From: Fibrobacter sp. UWB2
Lineage (GTDB): Bacteria; Fibrobacterota; Fibrobacteria; Fibrobacterales; Fibrobacteraceae
DNA length: 64,000 nt
Assembly (NCBI RefSeq): GCF_002210425.1
Contig: NZ_MWQK01000002.1
Coordinates: 1 to 64,000, forward strand
Direction of reading: 5' to 3'
Below, in pieces: positions 23,966 through 32,779 of the stretch. A model generated the notes under the pieces. It was given only the letters and a program-made list of their open reading frames with translations, made no database searches and was not told where the DNA came from. A program made the translations under genes and the position numbers. Positions within the stretch are counted from its first letter, which is position 1. Every line of letters starts with the position of its first letter.

Positions 23966-24801
23966 GCCTTAACCTCCGGATCGAGGTTAGAGAACAAGTG
24001 CAAGTTCATCTGGTAAACACCGTTTGCCTTTTCGTTGTCCTCGCTGATGATGCGTCTTGCCTTAGCCTTGAATTCCTGGAGTTCGGATTCAAGTTTCTTG
24101 TAGGCGTTGTTCGAGATGCTGAAGGTGAGCGTGCTCATGACGGTCGGCATCTTGGGGCGCGTGATGAGCGCCTGCTTCGAAAGTTCAAAACATTGCAGCT
24201 GGTACTGCTTGATGAGTTCTGCGTTGTTGTACGGACCGCTGGAGATGGATTCCTTGGTCGGCTTCCAGAAACCGGCTTCGTTCTTGCGGGCGAGGCCCAG
24301 CTTTTCCAAAAGGGATAACGAGTCCTTAATCTTTCCGAGTGGAATTTTCGGGAAGATTCTCTTTTGCACCGGTGTCAAGTCATCTGTAACGTCCATAGCA
24401 TCAAGAATAGCAAACATTGCGCTATGGTACCAATGGTTATAGTATTCGTAGGTGTTCGAATCGAGGATATGCTGCGGATTCGGGTGCAGGTGCAGGAGCT
24501 CTTCCATGGCGGCGCTACGGGCCGTCTCGGTTTTTGCCTGGTCGAGCTTCACCATGGTCTCGAAGTACTTCGCGGCCTTCTTGTTGAGGCCGAGGACTTC
24601 GATAAACTTGGCTGTCATGCGGGGGCTGACCTTTTTCCCTCTGAGAACATCGGCAAAGTAGCTACGTGTCTTGGGGAGTCCGAGCATATTGCAGATTCCG
24701 GTACGGGTGAATTCCGGGTCGGACTGGACTCTGGCCGCCTGGTATTCTTCCAAGTACTTGCGGAAGTGCGTAAACTGGTAAATGTCGATATAATTTTCCA
24801 C
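23962..24801 (-). CDS. TIGR02147 family protein (putative transcriptional regulator)
   Basis: 279 residues from GTG 24801 (protein starts VENYIDIYQFTHFRKYLEE, aligning with MDKFIDIFQFTHFRKYLDE of the 9145 paralogue). A longer in-frame start at 24858 is less likely because it adds 19 non-homologous residues and lies upstream of the -10. The N-terminal region holds the HTH-like LGLPKTRSYFADVLRGKKVS and KFIEVLGLNKKAAKYFETMV; the rest is helical DUF4423-like. It overlaps the lipoprotein gene by 4 nt (ATGA). No Shine-Dalgarno precedes the GTG; TATATT is 6 nt upstream. Regulatory function is inferred. Confidence 0.85.
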   Translation of the reverse strand: MENYIDIYQFTHFRKYLEEYQAARVQSDPEFTRTGICNMLGLPKTRSYFADVLRGKKVSPRMTAKFIEVLGLNKKAAKYFETMVKLDQAKTETARSAAMEELLHLHPNPQHILDSNTYEYYNHWYHSAMFAILDAMDVTDDLTPVQKRIFPKIPLGKIKDSLSLLEKLGLARKNEAGFWKPTKESISSGPYNNAELIKQYQLQCFELSKQALITRPKMPTVMSTLTFSISNNAYKKLESELQEFKAKARRIISEDNEKANGVYQMNLHLFSNLDPEVKA

Positions 24802-24851
24802 GAGGATAATATAATATTTATGAGAACTAAGGTGAGAACATTTTTTGAGAA
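24802..24851 (-). promoter_or_regulatory. Promoter region of the second TIGR02147 gene with three direct repeats
   Basis: On the minus strand -10 TATATT occupies 24813-24808, six bases from the GTG. Upstream are three TTCTCA copies (24851-24846, 24838-24833, 24826-24821), spaced 13 and 12 bp. No good -35 is visible, which would fit activator dependence. The divergent nuo promoter lies within 24860-25029. Confidence 0.5.
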
Positions 24852-25029
24852 ATAACATTAAAATGTGATTTTCCTCCTTCTCGCTTAAGACCGCCTGCTT
24901 CTTACTTTTTTATTGCATTTGAAAAATGGGCGTGGATTGGCGATTTTCCCGCGTGTTGGCTTTACGTTTTTTGTGCGTTCGGTCACGAAAGTTTCTATCT
25001 TTAGGCGCGAATTTTATGAGGTAACTCCT

Positions 25030-25665
25030 ATGGGTAATGAGGCAGAAAAGCCGAATATCATTACGTCCTCGCTTGACTTTTTGGTCAACTGGGGGCGCTC
25101 CAATTCCTTGTGGCCGTTCCCTTACGGTACGGCTTGTTGTGCAATTGAATTCATGAGTACGGAAGTGGGTCGTTACGACCTTTCACGTATCGGTTCTGAA
25201 TACGTGCGTTTTACGCCGCGTCAGTCCGATGTGCTGCTTGTTGCAGGTACGATTACTTATAAGCAGGCTCCGATCTTAAAGCGCATCTACGAACAGATGG
25301 CTGAACCTCGTTGGGTCATTGCCATGGGTGCATGCGCAAGCTCTGGCGGTTTCTATGACTGCTACTGCACGGTGCCCGGTATCGACCACATTATCCCGGT
25401 GGATGTGTATATCGGTGGTTGCCCTCCGCGTCCGGAAGCCTTCTTCGATGCCATGTTTGACTTGCAGAAGAAGGTCAAAGACGAATCCTTCATGAAGCAG
25501 CGCGCCGAAAGCGTCAAGGAACAGCTTGAAATGATCAAGGTGAAGACTGCCGAAGCGAAGTGCGAAGCCAAGACTGCTATTCACGAAAAGGTCGTGGACA
25601 TCAAGGACTTCATGAAAGAAAAACAAGAAAATCTTGTAAAGAAAGCCCAGTTCTGGAAGGAGTAG
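25030..25665 (+). CDS. nuoB: NADH-quinone oxidoreductase subunit B
   Basis: 211 residues from ATG 25030 (GAGGTAA upstream). Carries cluster N2 of complex I: tandem Cys in YGTACCAIEFM, then MGACASSGG and VYIGGCPPRPEAF. Core NuoB is about 160 residues; here a Lys/Glu-rich C-terminal extension of about 45 residues (residues 165-211) is predicted helical. First gene of a 13-gene operon; nuoA, which usually precedes nuoB, is not here. A weak -10 (TATCTT, 24996-25001) lies upstream. Confidence 0.93.
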   Translation: MGNEAEKPNIITSSLDFLVNWGRSNSLWPFPYGTACCAIEFMSTEVGRYDLSRIGSEYVRFTPRQSDVLLVAGTITYKQAPILKRIYEQMAEPRWVIAMGACASSGGFYDCYCTVPGIDHIIPVDVYIGGCPPRPEAFFDAMFDLQKKVKDESFMKQRAESVKEQLEMIKVKTAEAKCEAKTAIHEKVVDIKDFMKEKQENLVKKAQFWKE

Positions 25666-25669
25666 AAGA

Positions 25670-26272
25670 ATGACTGTTGAAGAAATCTTCGCCGCCCTTG
25701 AAGGAAAGTTTGACGTCAAGCGCGAACCGCTCGACAAGTGGGGCATCACGGCTGTCGTTGCTGCTCCCTATCTGCATAACGCTGTCCAGTTCCTCAAGGA
25801 AGAATCCGGCATCAAGTTCGATATGCTCGTGGACATTGCCGGTATCGACTACTTGACTTACCCGAATCACGAAGGCCCTCGCTTTGCGGTCTCTTATGCT
25901 TTCAAGAGCATGAAGAATCCGGGTGCTCGCATCCGTCTTAAGGTGCTGGTGTCCGAAGAAAACCTCAAGGTCCCGACGATTAGCGACCTCTATGCCAATG
26001 CCAACTGGTACGAACGCGAAGTCTATGACCAGTTCGGTGTGATTTTTGAAGGTCATCCGGACCTCCGCCGCTTGTTGAACCACGTTGAATTTGTTGGCCA
26101 TCCGCTCCGCAAGGATTACCCTGCCCAGAAGCGCCAGTGGCTTTCGACAAACGACTACCTGCTTCCGGAACTCGAAAAGCGTCTCGAAGAACTTGGCTAC
26201 AAGGTCATCCAGCGCTCTAAGGAAGTGGAAACGAACGACAATGAATTTTTGGAAGGGAGTATCAAGGCATGA
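25670..26272 (+). CDS. nuoC: NADH-quinone oxidoreductase subunit C
   Basis: 200 residues, 30-kDa subunit family. The signature WYEREVYDQFGVIFEGHPD and LRRLLNHVEFVGHPLRKDYP is intact. It is separate from nuoD rather than fused as in E. coli. Follows nuoB after 4 nt and overlaps nuoD by 4 nt (ATGA). Part of the peripheral arm that joins the N-module to the membrane arm. Confidence 0.93.
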   Translation: MTVEEIFAALEGKFDVKREPLDKWGITAVVAAPYLHNAVQFLKEESGIKFDMLVDIAGIDYLTYPNHEGPRFAVSYAFKSMKNPGARIRLKVLVSEENLKVPTISDLYANANWYEREVYDQFGVIFEGHPDLRRLLNHVEFVGHPLRKDYPAQKRQWLSTNDYLLPELEKRLEELGYKVIQRSKEVETNDNEFLEGSIKA

Positions 26273-27462
26273 TCGTATTAGATCCGAATGGCGAAAAGCT
26301 GAATTTGATGCCCTTGAACGTTGGGCCTAGCCACCCGGCAACTCACGGTTGCTTGCGCTTCTTGACCGCTATGGATGGTGAAACCATCGTGGCATCTGTC
26401 GAAGAAATCGGCTACCTGCACCGCGGGTTCGAAAAGATGGTCGAACGCGGCACTTGGCAGCAAGTCGTCCCGTACACGGACCGCTTGAACTACTGCTCTG
26501 CTATCATGAACAACATTGCGTTCTGCCGTGCAGTCGAAAACATGTTCCAGGTCGAAATCCCGGAACGCTGCAAGGTGCTCCGCGTGATTGTGAACGAACT
26601 TTCCCGTATCAACGACCACTTTGTGTGCGTTGCTGCTGCGTTCCAGGACTTGGGCGGTACGACTCCGTTCATGTACGCCTTCAACCCGCGTGAAGAAATC
26701 ATGTGCATCTGGGAAAAGCTCACGGGTGCACGTCTTACGAACAGCTTTGCTCGCATTGGCGGTCTCTACCGCGATAGCTACGAAGGTTTTGAACAGGACG
26801 TTCTCGCAGCCCTCAATTCTACTGAAAAGGCTTTGAAGGACTTGCACGCCTGCTTGGACAGAAACCGCATCTTCCTCGACCGTACGGTGGGCATCGGCAA
26901 GATCTCTGCCGAAAAGGCTATCAGCTACGGCTGGACCGGTCCGTGCCTCCGCGCTTCCGGTGTTGCCTCTGACCTCCGCAAGGATGAACCGTATTACGAT
27001 TACGAAACCTATGACTGGGAAGTCGTGGTCGGCACTCAGGGCGACTGCAACGACCGTCTGCAGGTTCGTTTGGCTGAAATTGAAGAATCCGTGAAGATTG
27101 TGCGCCAGGCTTTGAAGCGCCTCGCTCCGGGCCCGGTCGATATCGTCGATCCGCGTATCCGCGTGCCGGCTCACAAGCTCGCTTATCAGGACATGGAAGG
27201 CCTTATCGGTCGCTTCAAGAGCGTTTACGAAGGCATCCGCGTTCCGGAAGGCGAATACTACTGCGGTTCCGAATGCGCTAACGGTGAACTTGGCTTCACG
27301 ATTATTTCTGACGGCTCTGGCCATCCGTACCGCATCAAGGTGCGTCCGCCTTGCCTTACGCAGTTTGCTGCATTCCATGAACTCGTCGAAGGCGGTCTCT
27401 TGGCTGACTCCATGGCCGTGCTTTCGGGTCTCAACATTATTGCTGGAGAACTTGACCGATGA
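26269..27462 (+). CDS. nuoD: NADH-quinone oxidoreductase subunit D
   Basis: 397 residues, 49-kDa subunit related to NiFe-hydrogenase large subunits. N-terminal NVGPSHPATHGCLRF holds the quinone-site His region; EEIGYLHRGFEKMVE and the C-terminal SGLNIIAGELDR are characteristic. Forms the quinone-binding cavity with NuoB. Overlaps nuoC and nuoE by 4 nt each. Confidence 0.94.
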   Translation: MIVLDPNGEKLNLMPLNVGPSHPATHGCLRFLTAMDGETIVASVEEIGYLHRGFEKMVERGTWQQVVPYTDRLNYCSAIMNNIAFCRAVENMFQVEIPERCKVLRVIVNELSRINDHFVCVAAAFQDLGGTTPFMYAFNPREEIMCIWEKLTGARLTNSFARIGGLYRDSYEGFEQDVLAALNSTEKALKDLHACLDRNRIFLDRTVGIGKISAEKAISYGWTGPCLRASGVASDLRKDEPYYDYETYDWEVVVGTQGDCNDRLQVRLAEIEESVKIVRQALKRLAPGPVDIVDPRIRVPAHKLAYQDMEGLIGRFKSVYEGIRVPEGEYYCGSECANGELGFTIISDGSGHPYRIKVRPPCLTQFAAFHELVEGGLLADSMAVLSGLNIIAGELDR

Positions 27463-28520
27463 GAGAACATATTACTGGCGCTGTCCAATTTGTCTCGAAC
27501 AATCATTTGAAGTTCGACCGTCCGGCGCAGCCGATTGATGCTTTGCCGGATCCGGGCCAGAAGTTTGGCTATGTGAACAAGCCTGTGCCGCAGCCGCCTA
27601 CGGCTGAAGTGCTCGCCAAGCTCAATACGCCTGAAATCAAGGAACGCTGCGCTGATTTGCTCAGCCGCTATCCGGTCGGTCAGGCAGCACTTCTCGAAGT
27701 GCTCTGGCTTGTGCAGGGCGTGTTTGGCTGGGTTCCGCGCGAAGGAATCCGCTGGGCTGCTAACGTTTGCGGTTGCGCTCCGGCTCATGCTCTTGGCGTT
27801 GCTACGTTCTACACAATGTACAACCACGCTCCGAAGGGCAAGTTCCTCTTGCAGTTCTGCCGTAACATCAGCTGCACCATCAAGGGCGCTCCGAGTTTAA
27901 TCGCTTATGTGGAACATGCTTTGAACATCAAGACGGGCGAAACGACTCCGGATGGTCTCTTTACGATCCTCCAGGTGGAATGCCTCGGTTCTTGCGGCAA
28001 CGGCCCGATGATGCTCGTGAACGACGACTTCGCTACAGACGCTGATGGCGACGTGCTCACGATGAAGCCGGGTACAAAGCTTACGACCGACAGCATCGAC
28101 CGCATCCTCAAGTGGTGCTATGCTCATGAAGACAACATCCCGAAGCACGATGTGCTCGGCGGTACGGTGAAGGGCCATTGCGGTCATCCGGGCGCTCCGG
28201 GTGCTATTGCAAAGCCGCAGGTAGCTGACTATGCTCCGCCTTCTCCGGTTTTGAATGTCAAGTCTGAAGCTGACGAAACGGGCGCTACCCTCACTTGGAA
28301 GGGCGCTCCGGAATTCACGAAGATTGTCGTCGAAAAGAAGAACGGCAATGACTGGGTTGCCGTGGGCGAGCCGGGTGTGAAGGACAAGGCTTTTGTGGAC
28401 CCGAACGGAAAGGTCGGCGACGAATACCGTATGATTGCGACCTCCGGTGAACGTGTTGCTAAACCCTCGGCTGTTGCTGTGACTAAGCAGAAGCCCGCAC
28501 CGGAACAAAAGGCGGTTTAA
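27459..28520 (+). CDS. nuoE: NADH-quinone oxidoreductase subunit E with C-terminal fibronectin-III-like domain
   Basis: 353 residues, about twice the usual NuoE length. Residues about 60-225 are the thioredoxin-like 24-kDa subunit with the [2Fe-2S] (N1a) ligands CRNISC and CLGSC. After a linker (GHPGAPGAIAKPQVADYAPP) residues about 257-345 read as a fibronectin type III-like beta sandwich (SPVLNVKSEADETGATLTWK, IVVEKKNGNDWVAVGEPG, GDEYRMIATSGE). Such domains are common outside cells but very unusual on a cytoplasmic complex I subunit. The reading frame is continuous and codon use matches neighbours, so it is not a sequencing join. Its role is unknown; perhaps a docking surface. Confidence 0.9.
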   Translation: MREHITGAVQFVSNNHLKFDRPAQPIDALPDPGQKFGYVNKPVPQPPTAEVLAKLNTPEIKERCADLLSRYPVGQAALLEVLWLVQGVFGWVPREGIRWAANVCGCAPAHALGVATFYTMYNHAPKGKFLLQFCRNISCTIKGAPSLIAYVEHALNIKTGETTPDGLFTILQVECLGSCGNGPMMLVNDDFATDADGDVLTMKPGTKLTTDSIDRILKWCYAHEDNIPKHDVLGGTVKGHCGHPGAPGAIAKPQVADYAPPSPVLNVKSEADETGATLTWKGAPEFTKIVVEKKNGNDWVAVGEPGVKDKAFVDPNGKVGDEYRMIATSGERVAKPSAVAVTKQKPAPEQKAV

Positions 28521-28522
28521 TT

Positions 28523-29830
28523 ATGGCTGAATGTGTAAAAGTTTGTACGCAGAACTTTGGCAAGGGCGCCCAGGACATCGAAGTCTATAAGAAGCTGGGT
28601 GGCTACTCCAACATTTCTGAACGCTTGTTCAACATGAGCCAGTTTGAGCTCATCGATTACGTGCAACGTTCTAACCTCCGCGGACGCGGTGGTGCAGGCT
28701 TCCCGACTGGCATGAAGTGGAGCTTTGTGCCGCGTGGTACGGGCAAGCCGGTTTACATTGTCGTAAACGCTGATGAAGGCGAAGGCGGTACCTTTAAGGA
28801 CCACTTCCTCATGCTCGAAGATCCGCACCGCTTGATCGAAGGCCTTATCATTGCAGCTTGGGCTCTTGGCTCTCGCGCAGCCTACATCTACTGCCGTGGC
28901 GAATTCCTCCCGTGCATCGAAGCCTTGAACAAGGCTTTGAACCAGGCTTACGCTGCTGGCTACCTCGGCGAAAACATTTGCGGCACGAAGTTCAGCTTTG
29001 ATATCTTTGTGCATCGCGGTGCTGGCGCCTACATTTGCGGTGAAGAAACTGCTCTTATTAACTCTCTTGAAGGCCAGAAGGGCCAGCCGCGCTTGAAGCC
29101 GCCGTTCCCGGCAGTTTGCGGTGCCTGGAAGTCCCCGACCTGCGTGAACAACGTCGAAACCATCATGTCCCTCCCGTGGATTTTGAGCCACGACCCGAGC
29201 GACTACGCCAAGATGGGTACGCCGCGCGCCGGTGGTACGAAGGTGTTCTGCATTTCCGGTGACGTCAAAAATCCGGGCGTGTACGAAGCTCCTCTTGGCA
29301 CTCCGATGATGACTATGATTAACGATTACGCCGGTGGCGTTGTGGGTGGCAAGCTCAAGGCTGTGCTCCCGGGCGGTTCCTCTTGCGCTCCGCTTACGGC
29401 AGAAGAAGCTGCTGTCGCCACGATGGACTACGAATGCCTTGCCTCGATGAAGACGATGTTCGGTTCTGGCGCTATGATCGTGATTAACGATACGCACAAC
29501 ATGGCAGACCTCTTGAATTGCCTCGGCAACTTCTACAGCCATGAATCTTGCGGCCAGTGCACGCCGTGCCGTGAAGGTACAGGCCTCTTGCACCGCATCT
29601 TGAACCAGATGGTGGCCGGCAACGGTCACGATGGCGATGTGGAACTCATGCAGAGCCTTTCTAGCGGATTTGGTGGCGTGACGATTTGCCCGCTCTCCAT
29701 TTCTTTGGGTGGCCCGGTTTCGAGCTACACTGCAAAGTTCCGTGCGGACTTTGACGAATATATCGCTAAGAACCCCGAACACGCAAAACCGCGTATTCAA
29801 GAAACAAGTCGTCCTGGAATTTTCTGGTAA
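28523..29830 (+). CDS. nuoF: NADH-quinone oxidoreductase subunit F
   Basis: 435 residues, 51-kDa NADH-binding subunit. Motifs: LRGRGGAGFPTGMKW (NADH/FMN), VNADEGEGGTFKDH, GAGAYICGEETALINSLEG and the N3 cluster ESCGQCTPCREGTG. It oxidises NADH and passes electrons to FMN and the Fe-S chain. Starts 2 nt after nuoE. Confidence 0.95.
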   Translation: MAECVKVCTQNFGKGAQDIEVYKKLGGYSNISERLFNMSQFELIDYVQRSNLRGRGGAGFPTGMKWSFVPRGTGKPVYIVVNADEGEGGTFKDHFLMLEDPHRLIEGLIIAAWALGSRAAYIYCRGEFLPCIEALNKALNQAYAAGYLGENICGTKFSFDIFVHRGAGAYICGEETALINSLEGQKGQPRLKPPFPAVCGAWKSPTCVNNVETIMSLPWILSHDPSDYAKMGTPRAGGTKVFCISGDVKNPGVYEAPLGTPMMTMINDYAGGVVGGKLKAVLPGGSSCAPLTAEEAAVATMDYECLASMKTMFGSGAMIVINDTHNMADLLNCLGNFYSHESCGQCTPCREGTGLLHRILNQMVAGNGHDGDVELMQSLSSGFGGVTICPLSISLGGPVSSYTAKFRADFDEYIAKNPEHAKPRIQETSRPGIFW

Positions 29831-29834
29831 TAAT

Positions 29835-31424
29835 ATGAGTAACTACTACAATATGCCGAAACTCCCGACCGAAGCAAGCCCGAAGGTGGAAATCTTCGTG
29901 GATGATCGTGCCGTGATGGTTCCTGGCGATACCAACCTCCTCGAAGCTTTGAAGGCTGTCGGGATTGAAACTCCTCACGTATGTTATCATCCGTATTTGC
30001 CGGTGTCGGGTAACTGCCGTCAGTGCCTGGTAGAGCAGGAAGGCCCGCGTGGTCGTATGCTCGTGATTTCGTGCTATACTCCTGTGACTCCGGGGATGAA
30101 GATTTATACCCCGGCATCCAGCGCCCGCGTGAAAAACGCCCGCAAGGCCACACAGGAATTCATGCTGGTGAACCACCCGCTCGATTGCCCGATTTGCGAC
30201 AAGGCCGGTGAATGCACCTTGCAGGAAAACTACATGGAAGCAGGCCAGAACGAAGGCCGCCTCCGTCCGGAATACGGCAAGAATTACCATGGCAATCCGG
30301 AACATCAGTTCATTGATGCGAAGGGACAGCTCCGTGGCGGTAAGCATGTGGACATCGGTCCGCGCATTTTGCTCGACGAAGAACGTTGCGTGCAGTGCGA
30401 CCGTTGCGTACGCTTTATGCGTAGCATCGCGAAGGACGAACAGCTCCAGCTTGCTGGCCGTGCCGACCATACTTACATTACTACCTTCCCGGGCGAAAAG
30501 CTCGACCATGAATACGACCTCTGCGTTACGGATGTATGCCCGACGGGCGCCATGACGGCAAAGTACTTCCGCTTCCAGAAGCGCGTTTGGCTCCTTGCCC
30601 ACACGCCGACGATTTCGATGGACGATTCCCTCGGTGCAAACATCTGGCTTGACTACGCCGATGGCCGCATCTACCGCGTGATGCCGCGTTGCAACCCGGA
30701 AGTGAACCGCAGCTGGCTCTCCAATACGAGCCGTCTTGCGTTCCAGCAGTTCGACAAGAACCGCTTGCCGGCAATCGACGCTTCTGCACTCCAGCTGGTT
30801 GGCGGTAAGGTCGCCCTCGTTGCTGGTGGCGCTTGCACGAACGAAGACCTCGCTGCTCTCAAGATGCTTAAGGAAGCTCTCGGTGACCGCGCTGAACTCT
30901 TCGGTGGTTCCCTCCTCAAGGTTAACGCTCCGGACGGTATCGCCAAGAGCGGTGACCCGGTGGCAAACCGCGCAGGCATGCAGCTCATGGGTTTTGCAGA
31001 TGTTGCAGAACTCCTCAAGCGCGCAGGCGAATTCAGCAACCTCATCACGGTGAACGCTGACCTCTACGGCGAAGACGCTGCTGCAGCTAAGGCTCTCGAT
31101 AAGATTTCGAACCGCATCGCTCTTTCTGCTTTCGATGACGCTACCGCCAAGAAGGCGAAGGTTGCTTTCGGTATCCGCCACTGGAGCGAAGTCCAGGGTA
31201 CGATGGTCAACAGCCTCAACATCTTGCAGAAGCTCTCTGCTGCTCCGACTTGCCCGGACGAAAAGCTTCTCCCGGCTTACGAAGTGATTTCCGCTTTGGC
31301 TGGCAACAAGTTCAATTCGGCTTGCGAAGCTTTCAAGAAGGCTCGTGAATACGTGCCGGCTTTCGCCGACATTACCTATGATGCCATCAAGAGCACAGGA
31401 AAGCTCCTGGGAGGTAACGCATAA
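29835..31424 (+). CDS. nuoG: NADH-quinone oxidoreductase subunit G (short form)
   Basis: 529 residues from ATG 29835, shorter than typical bacterial NuoG (about 700-900). N-terminal ferredoxin-like [2Fe-2S] N1b (CYHPYLPVSGNCRQC, later SCYTP), the His/Cys N5 site (NHPLDCPICDKAGEC) and N6 (RCVQCDRC with VCPTGA) are intact. The molybdopterin-oxidoreductase-like remainder is only about 300 residues and apparently lacks the N7 ligands. An in-frame earlier start inside nuoF is unlikely. The overlap with nuoH is one base. Confidence 0.92.
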   Translation: MSNYYNMPKLPTEASPKVEIFVDDRAVMVPGDTNLLEALKAVGIETPHVCYHPYLPVSGNCRQCLVEQEGPRGRMLVISCYTPVTPGMKIYTPASSARVKNARKATQEFMLVNHPLDCPICDKAGECTLQENYMEAGQNEGRLRPEYGKNYHGNPEHQFIDAKGQLRGGKHVDIGPRILLDEERCVQCDRCVRFMRSIAKDEQLQLAGRADHTYITTFPGEKLDHEYDLCVTDVCPTGAMTAKYFRFQKRVWLLAHTPTISMDDSLGANIWLDYADGRIYRVMPRCNPEVNRSWLSNTSRLAFQQFDKNRLPAIDASALQLVGGKVALVAGGACTNEDLAALKMLKEALGDRAELFGGSLLKVNAPDGIAKSGDPVANRAGMQLMGFADVAELLKRAGEFSNLITVNADLYGEDAAAAKALDKISNRIALSAFDDATAKKAKVAFGIRHWSEVQGTMVNSLNILQKLSAAPTCPDEKLLPAYEVISALAGNKFNSACEAFKKAREYVPAFADITYDAIKSTGKLLGGNA

Positions 31425-32779
31425 TGGATATTATTGAATCCAAAACCTGGATTGAATGGGCAATTACGATTGCGAAGTTCGCTTTCTGCTTCGTACCTGT
31501 CCTTTACATCCTCCTTTTAATCCCGATGGAACGTCGTGGCGCGGGCTTCATGCAAGACCGTCAGGGCCCGAACCGCTCCTACATCAAGATCCCGTACTTC
31601 GGCAAGATTCGTTTGCTCGGTTACGTGCAGAACATGTGCGACGGTACGAAGCTCTTCTTCAAGGAAATGTTTGCACCTGCTGGCGTGAACAAGCTCCTTT
31701 ACTATGTAGCTCCGGCAATCCCGTTCGCTATCGTGTTCCTCTCTCCGTGCGTGATCCCGTGGTTTGGACCGATGATCTTTGACTGGGGTGGCGAAACGGT
31801 GCGCATTGCAGGTTCCATCATTGATTCCGATGTGGGCGTGCTCTTGCTCTTCGGTTTCTCCTCGATCTCGGCTTACGGTGCCATGCTCGCTGGTTGGGCT
31901 TCCAAGTCCAAGTACAGCTTCTTGGGCGCTCTCCGTACGAGCTCGATGACCATCAGCTACGAAGTCTGCCTCGGACTTTCGCTTATGGGCATTTTGCTCC
32001 TCGCCGGTTCTTTCAACCTCACGGACATTGTGCAGTGGCAGGAAAATCACGTGTGGGGCATCGTCGCCCAGCCGGTCGCATTCTTCTGCTTCCTCATTGC
32101 TAGCATTGCTGAAACGGGCCGTGCTCCGTTCGACGTCGCTGAAGGTGAACCTGAACTCGTTGCCGGTTACCATACGGAATATGGCGCTATGCAGTTCGGT
32201 CTCTTCTACATGGGCGAATACTCGCACATCTGCATCAACAGCTTCCTCATTGCGACGCTGTTCCTTGGCGGTTATGCAGTTCCGTTCGTGACGACCGAAA
32301 CGATGCAGGAACACATGGGTGGCTCCCTTGCCATTCTCTGTGGCGTGCTCGCTTTCATCGCTCTCGCTTTCCTCCACATGATTTACCGCTATTCCCGCAA
32401 GCTCAAGGCAACGAATCTTACAAACCGCTTTGAAATACTCAAGGAATACAAGCTTTACAAGATTGTGGCTTGGGTCGCAACCGCAGCATTCATCGCTCTC
32501 GGTGTTGCCGCCTGGTTCTTCTACAATCCTGAAAACTTCGTGGTGAATGGCCTCGCTGTCGGTAGCTTTGCAACCGCAGTCGGTACGGCACTCATCCACT
32601 TGCTCGTTCTTGTGGCAAAGAGCCTCATCTTCTGCTGGGTCTGGATTTGGGTCCGCTGGACGCTCCCGCGCTTCCGCTATGACCACGTGATGCACCTCGG
32701 CTGGAAGATTATCTTGAATATCGCCCTCATCAACCTCGTGGTGACTGCGGTCATTGCAAAACTTTTAGGGGGTAACTAA
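31424..32779 (+). CDS. nuoH: NADH-quinone oxidoreductase subunit H (extended)
   Basis: 451 residues, against 320-350 usually. Motifs: GAGFMQDRQGPNRS (as R-R-x-G-A-x-x-Q-x-R-x-G-P type), AETGRAPFDVAEGEPELVAG lining the quinone channel, and EYGAMQFGLFYMGEYSH. The extra length is mainly two added hydrophobic segments and a charged loop between about residues 300 and 400 (LYKIVAWVATAAFIALGVAA region) before the last core helices. Anchors the peripheral arm to the membrane. Confidence 0.93.
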   Translation: MDIIESKTWIEWAITIAKFAFCFVPVLYILLLIPMERRGAGFMQDRQGPNRSYIKIPYFGKIRLLGYVQNMCDGTKLFFKEMFAPAGVNKLLYYVAPAIPFAIVFLSPCVIPWFGPMIFDWGGETVRIAGSIIDSDVGVLLLFGFSSISAYGAMLAGWASKSKYSFLGALRTSSMTISYEVCLGLSLMGILLLAGSFNLTDIVQWQENHVWGIVAQPVAFFCFLIASIAETGRAPFDVAEGEPELVAGYHTEYGAMQFGLFYMGEYSHICINSFLIATLFLGGYAVPFVTTETMQEHMGGSLAILCGVLAFIALAFLHMIYRYSRKLKATNLTNRFEILKEYKLYKIVAWVATAAFIALGVAAWFFYNPENFVVNGLAVGSFATAVGTALIHLLVLVAKSLIFCWVWIWVRWTLPRFRYDHVMHLGWKIILNIALINLVVTAVIAKLLGGN

